Below are positions 24,047-34,808 of a DNA stretch of 64,000 nucleotides, one piece after another; the first letter of the stretch is position 1; the number at the start of each line of letters is the position of its first letter. The notes below the pieces were generated by a model, which was given only the letters and a program-made list of their open reading frames with translations, was not told where the DNA came from and made no database searches. The translations under genes and the position numbers were made by a program. The stretch lies in the NCBI GenBank assembly GCA_964030785.1, contig OZ034975.1:14022142-14086141 (forward strand), given 5' to 3'. This stretch comes from Siderastrea siderea (lineage: Eukaryota > Cnidaria > Anthozoa > Scleractinia > Rhizangiidae).

Positions 24047-26791
24047 TTACATCAAATACGTAAACGGAATTAGCTTCAATTAGCTAAGGTTGCTTACTTT
24101 GCTTTATAAAAACTATAGCTTTGCCAGTCCTACAAACTGTTTGCATCACCCTGAGAATCGGTACAAAAAGCGAAATTTTACCATGTTCCTGACACTCGTA
24201 TAACGGCTCGATTACACACACTGTAAATTGAACAGACCCTATTTTCTCCCCCACCCCCACCCCCCCCCAAAAAAATGGGGCCTCCTCATGGGTAAAATAC
24301 AGTACTATTTACAGCGGTCTTACCCAAGCGAGTATAAGAGAGACATACGCACAGAATTCATTGTCATTTCGATAGAAGAGACGTCCGGTTCCTCATGGCT
24401 TTATTAAACGTACTTACCAACACCTTTTCTCCCCTCCACCCCTTCGCATTTTCGTTCTAGCTTCTACTTTTTGTTTTTTAGCTTTTATTTTATTTATCTC
24501 CAAATTTCCAGACATTTCTTTTCAGCTATGCAGTCGGTAAGTATGTTTGTCGCAGCTGTCTAAACCGTTTCCACGTGGTCGATGCTTCGTTCAACTTTTC
24601 CCTACTTTGAGGTTAGTATCTGCCTTCTACTTTGCATTCTTTGCTTGCGTTATCATTCTTTTCTATTCATCAGTGTTCGTTCTCTGCTGTCACTCCTGGG
24701 ATGATAGTTTTGCAAGGGAGTCTAATTCCCTGTCGGATTACTGGCGTGCAAAACTGTCCACCCCTGAGCCGCAATTCCTGTCGTTGTTCTTATGCCGTAT
24801 TTTTTGTCTTTCAGGCTATAATCTTCTCGACAGGGTTTTCCGTTTTCCATATCCAGCGCAGCAAATCAGCTTCTACTTTTTCCATTGCCGGGCTCAGGGG
24901 ATGACAGGAATTTGTTCACTCTTCATGCGTATAAGTCCGTGGGCATTTAATTTCTTTCAGCCGCTTTTTTTTTTACATGTTTTTCAACGTTTTACACCTG
25001 GTCAGGTAAATATCCTTTCTTTAATATTTTATCACACCGCGTGCCCGCATTTCCCACTATTTCATAGAGTTCGTTCATTATGCTGTCTTGTTAGTTCTGT
25101 GGCTCCAGAGCAGAAGTTTTGTTTCACGGCAATTTTTTGTTTCCTGACTCTGTCGAGCTTGTACTAGTAGCAAGGGCTCAATTTCGCTAAGTCTTATTAA
25201 TGTTCCCTGGCCTTGTCAGTACGTTATGTGGCTCCAGAGCAGAAGTTGTTCTACGGTAATTTGTGTTTCCTGACTCTGTCGAGCGTGTACCTAGTAGTAG
25301 GGGCTCAATTTCGCTAAATCTATTGCTTCCTGGCCTTGTCAATATATTAGGTGGCTCCAGAGCAGAAATTGTTTCGCGAAAATTTTTGTTTCCTGACTCT
25401 GTCGAGCGTGTTCTGAGTGGCAGTGGCTCCATTTTTATAATTTTTATGAATTGTTGCCTCATGGCCGGTGTTCAGTTTAATATTTCCAGCATGAGATGTT
25501 TTATAACTTTTTGCCTCATAGCCCATGTTTATTTCATGTACTTTCCGGCATAAGATGTTGTTATTTGCATATGCTGTTTCTGGCCCAAAAGGCTTCTGCT
25601 TTGTCACGAGATTAATTGGCTTTTATTTTGTTGCTCGTTACGATTTGTTGTTTGCATGTGCCTTTATTTGAGCAGGCTTAAAAGGCTTCTGTTCTCTCAC
25701 AAGATGTAATTGGCTTTCATTTTGTACCTCGTGACGAATTTGTTTGTAGTTTGCATAGGCCTTTGTTTGCTTTTTTTCAGCAAGGCTGGCCCAAAAGGAT
25801 TTTGCTCCTCGTTACGTACTTGTTGGTTGTTTGCAAAAACTTTCGTTTTTTTTTCTTTTCTTTTCCTTTTTTTTTTGTATTGGACGAGGCCCAAAAGGCT
25901 TCTGCTCTCTCGCGAGATGTAATTGGGCTTTTATTTTTTCCTCTAACATATTTTCATATTCTTTCCATTGTTTTTATTTGAGCAGGCCCTAAAGGCTTCT
26001 GCTCTCTCACAAAATTAATCGGGTTTTATTTTGGTTCTCGTAGTGTCTTGTTTGCTGTTTCCTTTATGCTTTGCTTATCTATTACAGGCGCTTTTTCCGG
26101 TCCACAAGAAACATTTATAATTTATCAGTCTGTTCCTCGCGACGTTTTACTTTGCACTTTCCATTGTCATTGCCTGTTTAGAACGCCCAAGAGGCTTCAT
26201 CCTTTGTTACAAGATTATTTCGGCTTTTTTCTTGGTTTTGTGGTATCTCTTCGTTTTACGGAATTCACTTTTTGTTCCTAATTTTGGGCCGTTGTGCTAG
26301 GTCTCGTGTGCCTCGTTTTTGAGCTTGGGTTCATTTTCAGTTTGGGTATCTCGCGGTTTTGGTGCTTTTGGGCTTGACGCGTTTTGAGGTTTGGGTGCTT
26401 TTTGGTTTTGGGGGTGTTGTTTTCTGTAGTTGCCTGGTCATGTATCAGTTCAGGATGTGGCCGCCAGATCCCCATTACTTAAAGGAGTGCTGGTAAGACC
26501 GGTGTAAATAGAATACTATTTTCGGGGATAAACTGCTTTTCATAAGTAAGGCCAACACGGTCCTATTTTAGGGGCTGGGAAGGCCCCAGAAGGCTAAATT
26601 GGGACCCACCGGTTAGGGTTTCTGATGGGGTCCCTTTGTCCACACGTTATACATAAGCTAGCCTCACAAAGGATCACATAGGCAGCCCAAGGTGCGTTAG
26701 GCTGATTTGTAGCTTAAGGCACATGGAGTTCACGCTGTTTCGTTAGAAAGTGGGGGGGGGGAGGTTGATAAAAATGTTTCCCATCCCCCGA
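23036..26791. repeat. 3.76-kb tandem duplication, copy 2
   Basis: Same content and order as 19274-23035. Differences include a longer TTTA run near 24017, a shorter G-run near 26750 and a handful of single-base indels. No protein or RNA family was recognised in either copy. Confidence 0.85.
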
Positions 26792-27196
26792 CCGACGCAT
26801 TTTTTTAAACAATAATAACAGTGTTTTATTATATTGTGTTGAAGGTTTATTGATTGCTTAATTTTATTGGGTGTTCCTAACTTTTAATTTTCTTCGTGTA
26901 TATCTTCCAATGATAACAAGACATCAAAGTACGCACATAGTCGTAGTACAACAGTTAAAAAGTTTCAGTCCTGGATAAGATATGATCAAAGCTCGCACGT
27001 TGAGCTTATATTTCTTGGTGATGGCTTTAGATTTGCATTTGAAAGGGAAATAAAATGCGAGATTACAAGTCGAGAGAAAGCATTTGAATTGGAGATTAAG
27101 ACTAATTTATCCGTCTTTTTACTTTCACTTTCAACCACTTTGTTCTGTGGTTATTTCCACTAGGGAAAGAAAGCCAAACCTTTTATGTTTGCAGTA
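26792..27196. other. no recognisable gene
   Basis: Flank between the 3.76-kb duplication and the split MITE. Nothing with convincing coding or structural signal. Confidence 0.4.
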
Positions 27197-27522
27197 AGTA
27201 TAATTAACAATTATTCGCCTCAGGCTCAGTAAATATTCGCCAGTATTTACTGAGCCTGAGGCGAATAATTGTTTCAGTATAATTTTGAGATGTACACATC
27301 AAAAAGTAAAAAAAGGGGCTAAAACATGACTAAAAACACACAAAAAAAAGGAATTTAGCTTATCAGAGGGTGCTAATGGGGTTAGTAGTTAACTGACAAT
27401 TGGCCAAGAAAATAGTAGTTAACTGATATTTGGCCAAAAAATTAGTAGCTAACTGATAAATGAAAAGTAAACAGTTAACTGACCTTTTATAAATTATATT
27501 GAATACGATTGATGATGTTCTT

Positions 27523-28560
27523 AAGAGCGCTTGTCTGTAAAAATCAGACACAACCAGATTTTCGTGGCAAGGGTGGAAAATTCGATTTCTTTAATATTTT
27601 AATGTTAGATAGGTTAGGGTATAACTAAAATCACTGGATACTTTTTTTGGCAAAATATCCTTTTATTTCAGAGAAAAATGCAAATAACGAAATTCCGTAA
27701 AAAATCGCCATTTGAAGCAGTAAATTATTACATCAGTTTGAGGCCTTCGCGTGCAAAAACAAATCCCTCTGTCGTCTTTAAAACACTCAAATCAACTTTT
27801 GCAATCTCTCAAGAGCTTCAAAAATGATTTTCGGTAAAAACTGCGTTGTTCTTTGTGTCTCAAATAATTTAATTTTGAAAGCATACATTTCTCATGAGGA
27901 AAAAAAGTACTTCGTGAATTGAATTATTTTTCGCCATGTGCTAAACCTTCAAATCGATTCAGCTTCTGGCTGTTGAATTAAGAAAAGATGTTCTCAGGAT
28001 TGCTACAAAAATTTCTTTGGGCAAATGATTGAGAGCGAGGCGAGAGCTTTTCAAAGTTCGTTAAAATGCAGGTTATTTGACCCTTCCTGGGAACATTCCA
28101 TTCGCGAGTCACGCACATATTTTAATATGTTTCGACCCATATGAGATCGAAAACGTCGAACAGAAAAACAGTTCGAAATGCTCTAACCTCATTTGCTGTA
28201 GAGGACAGGTCCAGAGGCCATTTCCGTGTGATTCTCTTGCTGTTCGTCGTATTTTGGTCCTGCTAATGACGTCCAGCGAATACCGCTAACTAGGTCAACG
28301 TATTGTATTAAAAACGATCGAAATGCTCAACAACAACCTTTCTTGTAAAACTGTTGACATCTTTCTACATTGTGACATCTTACTCAACGGTTCAGTTGCT
28401 GGTGAGTGTTGCTTTGTAGTTGGCAGTGCACAAAAAGATTTTCATCACTAAACACACATGTTGCCGCTAACGTGGCCAGAGTTCTATGTAGGGCCGCGTC
28501 ACGCAATGCAAATCATTGGAATGGACATTTGTACTAAGGGGGTGGGGGAAGGGCAAAATC
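27523..28560. repeat. left arm of a 1-kb inverted repeat
   Basis: This arm is the diverged reverse complement of 30526-31545. Matching landmarks are AAGAGCGCTTGTCTG at the outer edge, GTTAGGGTATAACTAAAATC, and a GGTGGGGGAAGGGCAAAA edge that pairs with TTTTGCCCTTCCCC. A frame at 28077-28289 recurs in the opposite arm with small differences but has no known family. Confidence 0.75.
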
Positions 28561-29062
28561 TGTACTTCTCATTTTAACGGCTCAGGTTTCGAGAAATGGG
28601 AAGAACTAGTAATGGACCAAAAATACGAGACAAAATTAGTTGTACATTTAGGCACCTTAACCTCCCCTGCCAGAATGCAGAAAAAGTAATCACCCCTCGG
28701 GGTGAGTTGTAGGCATGCAAATAACAATGTTCGAACCCGAAAAAAAAAGCTAACCAAGGTTACGTGTACTAACTTAAGTTAAAAACTTCTTCAAAACATC
28801 GAGTCCAGAGCATTAGAATCGTTTTTATTGCGGAAATTGCGATGTGTCTAATTAGTTTGTTCTTATTGTTTAGGCTTAGAGGGGGAGCTTGGACTCTCTT
28901 TTTTTTCACAAATGATACATTCATGCATGAACTGCCTCGTGACACAGAAGACGGTTGTTGTTTGTTTCATTTTCTTGTCGGCGGAGTTTGTGGTTACAAC
29001 ACTAGACTTATCGAAAGTGTGAAACGGAAATTGTTCCATTACTTTCATGCACCAGGAATACA

Positions 29063-29726
29063 CAGGCCCGTAGCAGGGGGAGGGGCAGGAGGGGCTTGAG
29101 CCCCCTCGAATTTTTGGAAGTTAAAAAACATTACAATTGAGCCAAAAAACAAGTGAACGTGCAACAATCAGTCTTAAATGCTGACTCAAAAAAAGCCTTT
29201 ATAATTTCCCAACCTTTAACAGGGTTCGACGTCTCTTGAGTCACTAGCCACTGGGAAAGTGGGCTTCAAAAGTCTACTAGCCCACCGCACATTTCAGTCG
29301 CCCAGGTTCCTTAACAATGTCTTTCTTCTAAATTGAAGGCCATTAATACCTTTAATAGCTGAGTGACTCACGCTGTGTATTTATGCAAGCTTTAAGTGCA
29401 TTGTTGTAAAACAAGTCTAAAGAACAAAACTATATTGATCTCACCAATCGAGTGACAAACGTTGCGTAAACGTTTAAAACTTTAAGGATACTTTTTTAAA
29501 ACTGATGCTATAAATCTGGTGGAAGTTGCCAACAGCAAGCAGCTTTTTGACCAATTTTCAACGAACGATGTCTCCATAAAGGTGTCCTTTTTGACGAAAT
29601 GGACACAAACTGTGGCATTGTGAATAGTGTTAGTATACATCTGAGTCTGTATTTTCAAGTCGGGGGATGTGACAAGGCCAATTTGCTCCCCCCCCCCCAA
29701 GTCATTCCAGCCTTGCTACGGGCCTG
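29063..29726. mobile_element. hAT-like MITE (664 bp)
   Basis: The ends are CAGGCCCGTAGCAGGG and the near inverse CCTTGCTACGGGCCTG. The flanks GAATACAC and ATACCACA resemble an eroded target duplication. No transposase is present. The hAT assignment is from the CAGG-type terminus and is tentative. Confidence 0.6.
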
Positions 29727-30525
29727 ATACCACAAGTAACAAGTCAGCTTAGTTTTAGCTGAACGGCAAGGTTTTTTGTTTTCTGTTTTTTTTCACAACG
29801 AACGCTTGAGTACAATGACGATGTCCCAACCATCGTGCAAAACGTGGAATAGTGTTGACCAGAAGCTGCCGCACAAGGGGCCCGGTCTCAGGCCACGGTA
29901 AGGAAAAGGAGAGTGCCCAAAAAAGCAAGAACACTCGGGGAAAAGGGGTCTAACGCGAGACTGGATTATTTGTAAAAGATGGATCGGATGAATTTTATAT
30001 TGGGTATGGTGTGATTTTAAATATGATGCCAGTGGCGAGAATATTCCACAGTCTCCAAACAGCACTGGCGTGCTGTTAGAAAACCCACTCATTTGTCAGG
30101 ACACACTAATGTAGACTAACTTCGATCGCACCCATTTGTCATGAATAGAGAACTTTTCCTGTCCAAAACTCCATCCGTCAACTTCATCCAATACCGAGCT
30201 GACTTCCACTCCTGATATAACTGTGCCTTGTGCTTGCGCTAGCTGAGAACCACCAGAGCACACCAATGATCATGGGTAGAATACCCACTCGTCAATTGAC
30301 AAAAGGGAGCCCCTTTTAGTTGTAGCTTTTCTGCGTTGGTTGGGTCTGTTTTGCACCTCTCAGCTGCAAGCTTCAGTACTGACGTTTGCAATTGAGTTTC
30401 AGACTACTAGGGTAGCAAATACAATTTTCAATGGTTGTAAGAACACTGGTAATAAGTAAGAAAGACACACAACGCCGTTAAAACCAAGAACAATCCCTGC
30501 AATTAACACTGAATGTTATTGTTGT

Positions 30526-31545
30526 GTTTTGCCCTTCCCCTACCCCCTAAAATGCCTTTGATACGCATTGCGTGACAAACCGAATACGCACGCGGCGCCA
30601 TCCACGTTTGGCCCCAATTTATCAGTCAAATCTGATATAACGCTTTTGTGCTCTGCAAACTGAGCAACACTCGTATTAAATCAACTGAACTGTTGATTAA
30701 GACACCATAGTGCAGAAAGATGTCGAACCCTTTATAAGAAAGGTTGGTGTCGTTGAGCTGTTCAACTGTTTACAACACATTGACCGAGTTAGCGGTGTTC
30801 ATTAGACGTCATTAGCAGGACCAAAATACGACAAACGCCAAGAGAATCACACGGAAATGGCCTCTGGACCTGTCCTCTACAGCAAATGAGGTAAGAGCAT
30901 TTCGAACTGTTTTTCTGTTCGACGTTTTCGATCTCATATGGGTCGAAACATATTAAAATATGTGCGTGACTCGCGAAGGGTATGTTGCCAGGAAGGGTCA
31001 AATAACCTGCATTTTAACGAACTTTGAAAAGCTCTCGCCTCGCTCTCAATCATTTGCCCAAAGAAATTTTTGTAGCAATCCTGAGAACATCTTTTCTTAA
31101 TTCAACAGCCAGAAGCTGAATCGATTTGAAGGTTTAGCACATGGTGAAAAATAATTCAATTCACGAAGTACTTTTCCTCGTGAGAAATGTACACTTTCAA
31201 ATTTAAATTATTTGAGACATAAAGAACAACGCAGCTTTTACCAAAAATCATTTTTGAATCTCTTGAGAGATTGCAAAAGTTGATTTAAGTGTTGTAAAGA
31301 CGACAGAGGGATTTGTTTTTGCACGAGAAGGCCTCAAACTGATGTAATAATTTACTGCTTCAAATGGCGATTTTTACGGAATTTCGTTATTTGCATTTTT
31401 CTCTGAAATAAAAGGATATTTTACCAAAAAAAAGTATCCAGTGATTTTAGTTATACCCTAACCCATCTAACATTAAAATATTAAAGAAATCGAATTTTCC
31501 ACCCTTGCCGCGTTATGTTTGATTTTTACAGACAAGCGCTCTTAA
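30526..31545. repeat. right arm of a 1-kb inverted repeat
   Basis: Reverse complement of the arm at 27523-28560, separated from it by a loop of about 2 kb (28561-30525). The loop contains the hAT-like MITE at 29063-29726 and otherwise nothing recognisable. Confidence 0.75.
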
Positions 31546-31584
31546 AAGCAACAAAAATTTTCCTAACGCTGCATGACCTGTTAA

Positions 31585-33148
31585 GGTGTTTCGATAGTTT
31601 TTTTGGGACCATACCTAACTTTTTGAATCGGCTCTTAGACAGTCCTTTCCTTGTTAGATCAAAGTGAAATTTGCAATACTTGTTGGTTTTGGATTGAACT
31701 TTAGCGTGGTTTACATTTTGTGAAAATCGATATTTCCATGACAACGATAAACAAAGAACCTCGAAAACACTAAAATTGAAATTTTCCGCAATCCAGATTT
31801 CACTTTGAAAAGCAAATACCAACATCTTAAACTGTGGTGTATGGCACACAAAATATACAAGAACAAAAAAATTCTGTATGTTTGTTTTGAAGTAAATCGC
31901 AAAAACATTTCTAACCCTAGTTTTTGCATGCTAATAGCAAATGCACCGAAAAATAATCAATGCTTTGATGAAATGGCTCGAAAATACTTTCAAAATGTGT
32001 CTTACTTACTATTCTACGCCTAGAAAGTTTCGTTGAAACTGGTGTTCGCGATCTCGAGAACGAATTGTTTTTCTAAGATCATTCGCGTAATAATTTTGTG
32101 GTAATTTCTGAATTTGAGCGTTTTTGGGAAAATCTTAAGAACGGCTCGAGGGATTTTTTTAAAAACATTAAACACACGTGCTTGACGATTTGTCCAATTT
32201 TAGTATCGAGTCTTATTAACATTGACTCACTGGAACACTTTTAGATTTAACGCTAAAAAGGACATTTGGCAAATAAATGCTAATATATTCAAAGTAATGC
32301 GCAAAGCATTCCTCCGTGATTTTTACTTTTCGTTGTAATCTACGGTGCAACAAAGAACAAAGAAACCAGATAAAAATTACGAAGCAATGAATTACCCATT
32401 ACTTTGAATATATTAGCATTTACTTGCGAACTGTGAATTTGTAACGCAACCTTTTCCGTCCGTTCATTCGTCCTTTTTAGCGTTAAATCTAAAAGTGTTC
32501 CAGTGAATCAATGTTAATAAGACTTGATACTAAAATTGGTCACATCGTCAAGCACGCGTGTTTAGTGTTTTAAAAAATCCATCGAGCCGTTCTTAAGAGT
32601 TTCGCAAAAGCGCTCAAATTCAAAAATTACCACAAACTTATTACACGAATGATCTTAGAAAAACAATTCGTTCTCGAGATCGCGAACACTAGTTCCAACA
32701 AGACTTTCTAGGCGTAAAATAGTAAGTAAGACACATTTTGAAAGTATTTTCGATCCATTTCATCAAAGCATTGATTATTTTTCGGTGCATTTACTATTAC
32801 TATGCAAAAGCTAAGGTTGAAAATGTTTTTGCGATTTACTTCGAAACAAACATACAGATTCTTTTTGTTCTTGTATATTTTGTTTGCCATACACCACAGT
32901 TTAAGTGGTTGGTGTTTGCTTTTCAAAGGGAAGTCTGGATTGCGTAAAATTTCAATTTTAGTGTTTTCGAGGTTTTTTGTTTATCGTTGTCATGGAAATA
33001 TTGATTTTCACAAAAAGTAAACCGCGCTAAAGTTCAATCCAAAACCAAAAAGTACTGCAAATTTCACGTTGATCCGACAAGGTAAACACTGTCTAAGAGC
33101 CGATTTTAAAAGTGAGGTATGGTCCCAAAAAAAATGTATCGAAACACC
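31585..33148. mobile_element. 1.56-kb fold-back (palindromic) element, TTAA-flanked
   Basis: The left half beginning GGTGTTTCGATAG reads through TTTGGGACCATACCT and returns inverted as AGGTATGGTCCCAAA to end CGAAACACC. TTAA lies on both sides (31581-31584, 33149-33152). Both halves carry the same non-protein frame in opposite directions. The centre (about 32240-32480) holds a diverged AAGGACATTTG...CGTCCTTTTT palindrome related to the MITE at 39597-39843. A half copy lies at 38913-39592. Confidence 0.75.
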
Positions 33149-33160
33149 TTAAAAAATTAA

Positions 33161-33722
33161 CTCTCGGGCTTACATCCACCCCCATAAGGTTTTCCTTCAA
33201 TTTTTCCAAGACAATTTGTTATCAGCAACTGCCGTTTTAAGTAGCTATAGGCATATCCCCTAGACACATTTTGACGCAAGTTTGAAAAGAATAGATTGCT
33301 ATGGTTACGAGATATGACGTCATAAGTAGCAGGTGGTCAAGCCATTTTTGGGCAAAACTGTGTTTTTCGCGTTTTTTAGGCGAAAAATGCACAAAAAGCA
33401 GCAACGTGTTTAATTATGTCATATTGTACATGACTGGCATTAACAATTTCCAGTTTCCGCCGCTTTCTCATGATTTCTAATTTTGGTAAAACCCAAGATG
33501 GTGGCCAATATGGCGACCACCTTGAATGACGTCCCAGGCCCCCAGCAGTGCCCCAACCCATAATATATACCTCATCTTGTAGAGCACATCAAAGGCTTTC
33601 TACCAAAGGCAAAATCTCTCCAAAATATTGAAACACAGCAAAAACCCAGGGGAGGGGTTCTATCACTCCCCCCCCTTCCTTGTACCACGGTGGGGGTGTG
33701 ACTTTGCTTGTACGTCCGAGGG
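33161..33722. mobile_element. TTAA-flanked MITE (562 bp), GTCACACCCCC family
   Basis: Inverted ends CTCTCGGGCTTAC and GTACGTCCGAGGG are bounded by TTAA (33157-33160 and 33723-33726). A related copy in the opposite orientation lies at 44137-44732. The open frames here are repeat-derived. Confidence 0.68.
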
Positions 33723-33825
33723 TTAACTGTTATTTGAGTCACTTCCAATGCAAAAGTGCCATCCACGAGGGAGCGTCTGACTTGGGCCTTGATCTCCGTG
33801 ATGGCTTCAAATGGAGTGGTCAAAG

Positions 33826-34188
33826 TAGCCTGCGTGGAGGCGCGGAAAGGGGAGGGAAAGGAGGAGAAATTATTCGCGAGCGCGGAGGTAGCGGGAGGAA
33901 GGGAGAGGAAGGAAGTCATGCAGACCTTCCAGCCCCATTTTATAACCGCGTTAAATGTAAATTGAGAAACACGAATTTCGAGTACGTAACTGACATAAAT
34001 TAATTGTGTCCAACCAGAGCGTTCGATTGGGCCCTTGATTGACCTATAGAGTTAAGTAATTCTGACCAATCACGATTTTTGCAGTCGCCTGGCGAAAGTA
34101 AAATACGGCTGAAATACGCTCGTTGCTTGCGCTTAGGAATAATTTCTTCCCTTTTCCCTCCCCTTTCTGCCGCCTGCCACGCAGGCTA
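33826..34188. mobile_element. Mutator-like MITE (363 bp) with 9-bp target duplication
   Basis: The ends TAGCCTGCGTGG and CCACGCAGGCTA are exact inverses. The 9 bp TGGTCAAAG occur on both sides (33817-33825, 34189-34197). Nine-bp duplications are typical of Mutator-like elements. It is non-coding. Confidence 0.75.
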
Positions 34189-34808
34189 TGGTCAAAGTTA
34201 TTCTAAGTTTTTATCGAAATGATGACAAAGGATTGGCATTCGAACGACACGCGTGCCGTTTGACTTGGCAAAACACAATTCAATGGACATAGTTTGTAAA
34301 CATTCAGTGCAGGTGTTATGGGAATTAAACAACAAGCGGTAAAGTTTGGACTCGGTGCGTTGACTTGAAGTTGGTCCGATTAGATAATTGGTTGTTCAGC
34401 AAGCGAACGTGGTTTGGCCTTGTGTGGCCTGATTTATATCACGTCAATAACTGTTTACAGGTCGACAATACACAAGCCCTTTCGTAATGAGCAAGATTTC
34501 TGATTAATTGTGGTTGGTTTTTAATAATTATTTTCGTGTCCAGAAGCTGTAATTTATTTCTTGATTTGAGTAAGGTCCACCCCCAAGGATGATTGACGTA
34601 AGAAAAATTCGGGTCATGACGCAACAATTTTCGCTGTAAGAAAAGGGAAGTTAATAGCTACAATAATTAGTAGTTAACTGACATTTGGATGAAACATTTA
34701 GTAGTTAACTGGAAATTGGGTACCCCCATTAGCACCCTCTTATCAGTCGCGCCTTGACATGTTATTTTCACCGGGTAGCGCGGGGAATATAGCATTAAAA
34801 TTATACTT

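Larger units (their letters stand above)
27367..34738. mobile_element. 7.37-kb DNA transposon with 8-bp target duplication
   Basis: The terminal repeats are AGGGTGCTAATGGGG at the left and its exact inverse at the right. The flanking 8 bp CTTATCAG occur at both 27359-27366 and 34739-34746. The ends are lined with TAGTAGTTAACTGAC-like words (27379-27485 and about 34660-34710), a probable transposase-binding array. Eight-bp target duplications occur in hAT, P and some other superfamilies. The interior is a large inverted repeat, a fold-back element and several MITEs. No transposase frame was found, so it moved with help in trans or has lost its gene. Confidence 0.78.
27197..34808. mobile_element. 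232-bp hairpin MITE split by the 7.37-kb insertion
   Basis: The left part (27197-27366) begins AAGTATAATTAA and contains the palindrome GCCTCAGGCTCAGTAAATA. The right part (34747-34808) ends AAAATTATACTT. A second, uninterrupted copy at 49391-49614 shows both parts joined, which proves the break is an insertion. Without the insertion the element is about 232 bp and non-coding. Confidence 0.75.

Noticed and set aside
24547..25167. 206-codon plus-strand frame starting MSQLSKPFPRG
   Set aside because: The frame is interrupted by indels in the sister copy of the duplication (20790 on), is pyrimidine-rich low complexity and matches no family.
19274..26791. Pair of long terminal repeats of a retrotransposon
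   Set aside because: The two 3.76-kb units abut directly with no internal coding region, and no tRNA primer site or polypurine tract was evident. Tandem duplication is simpler.
33680..34003. Glycine/arginine-rich frame
   Set aside because: It crosses the borders of two MITEs and has no family match.
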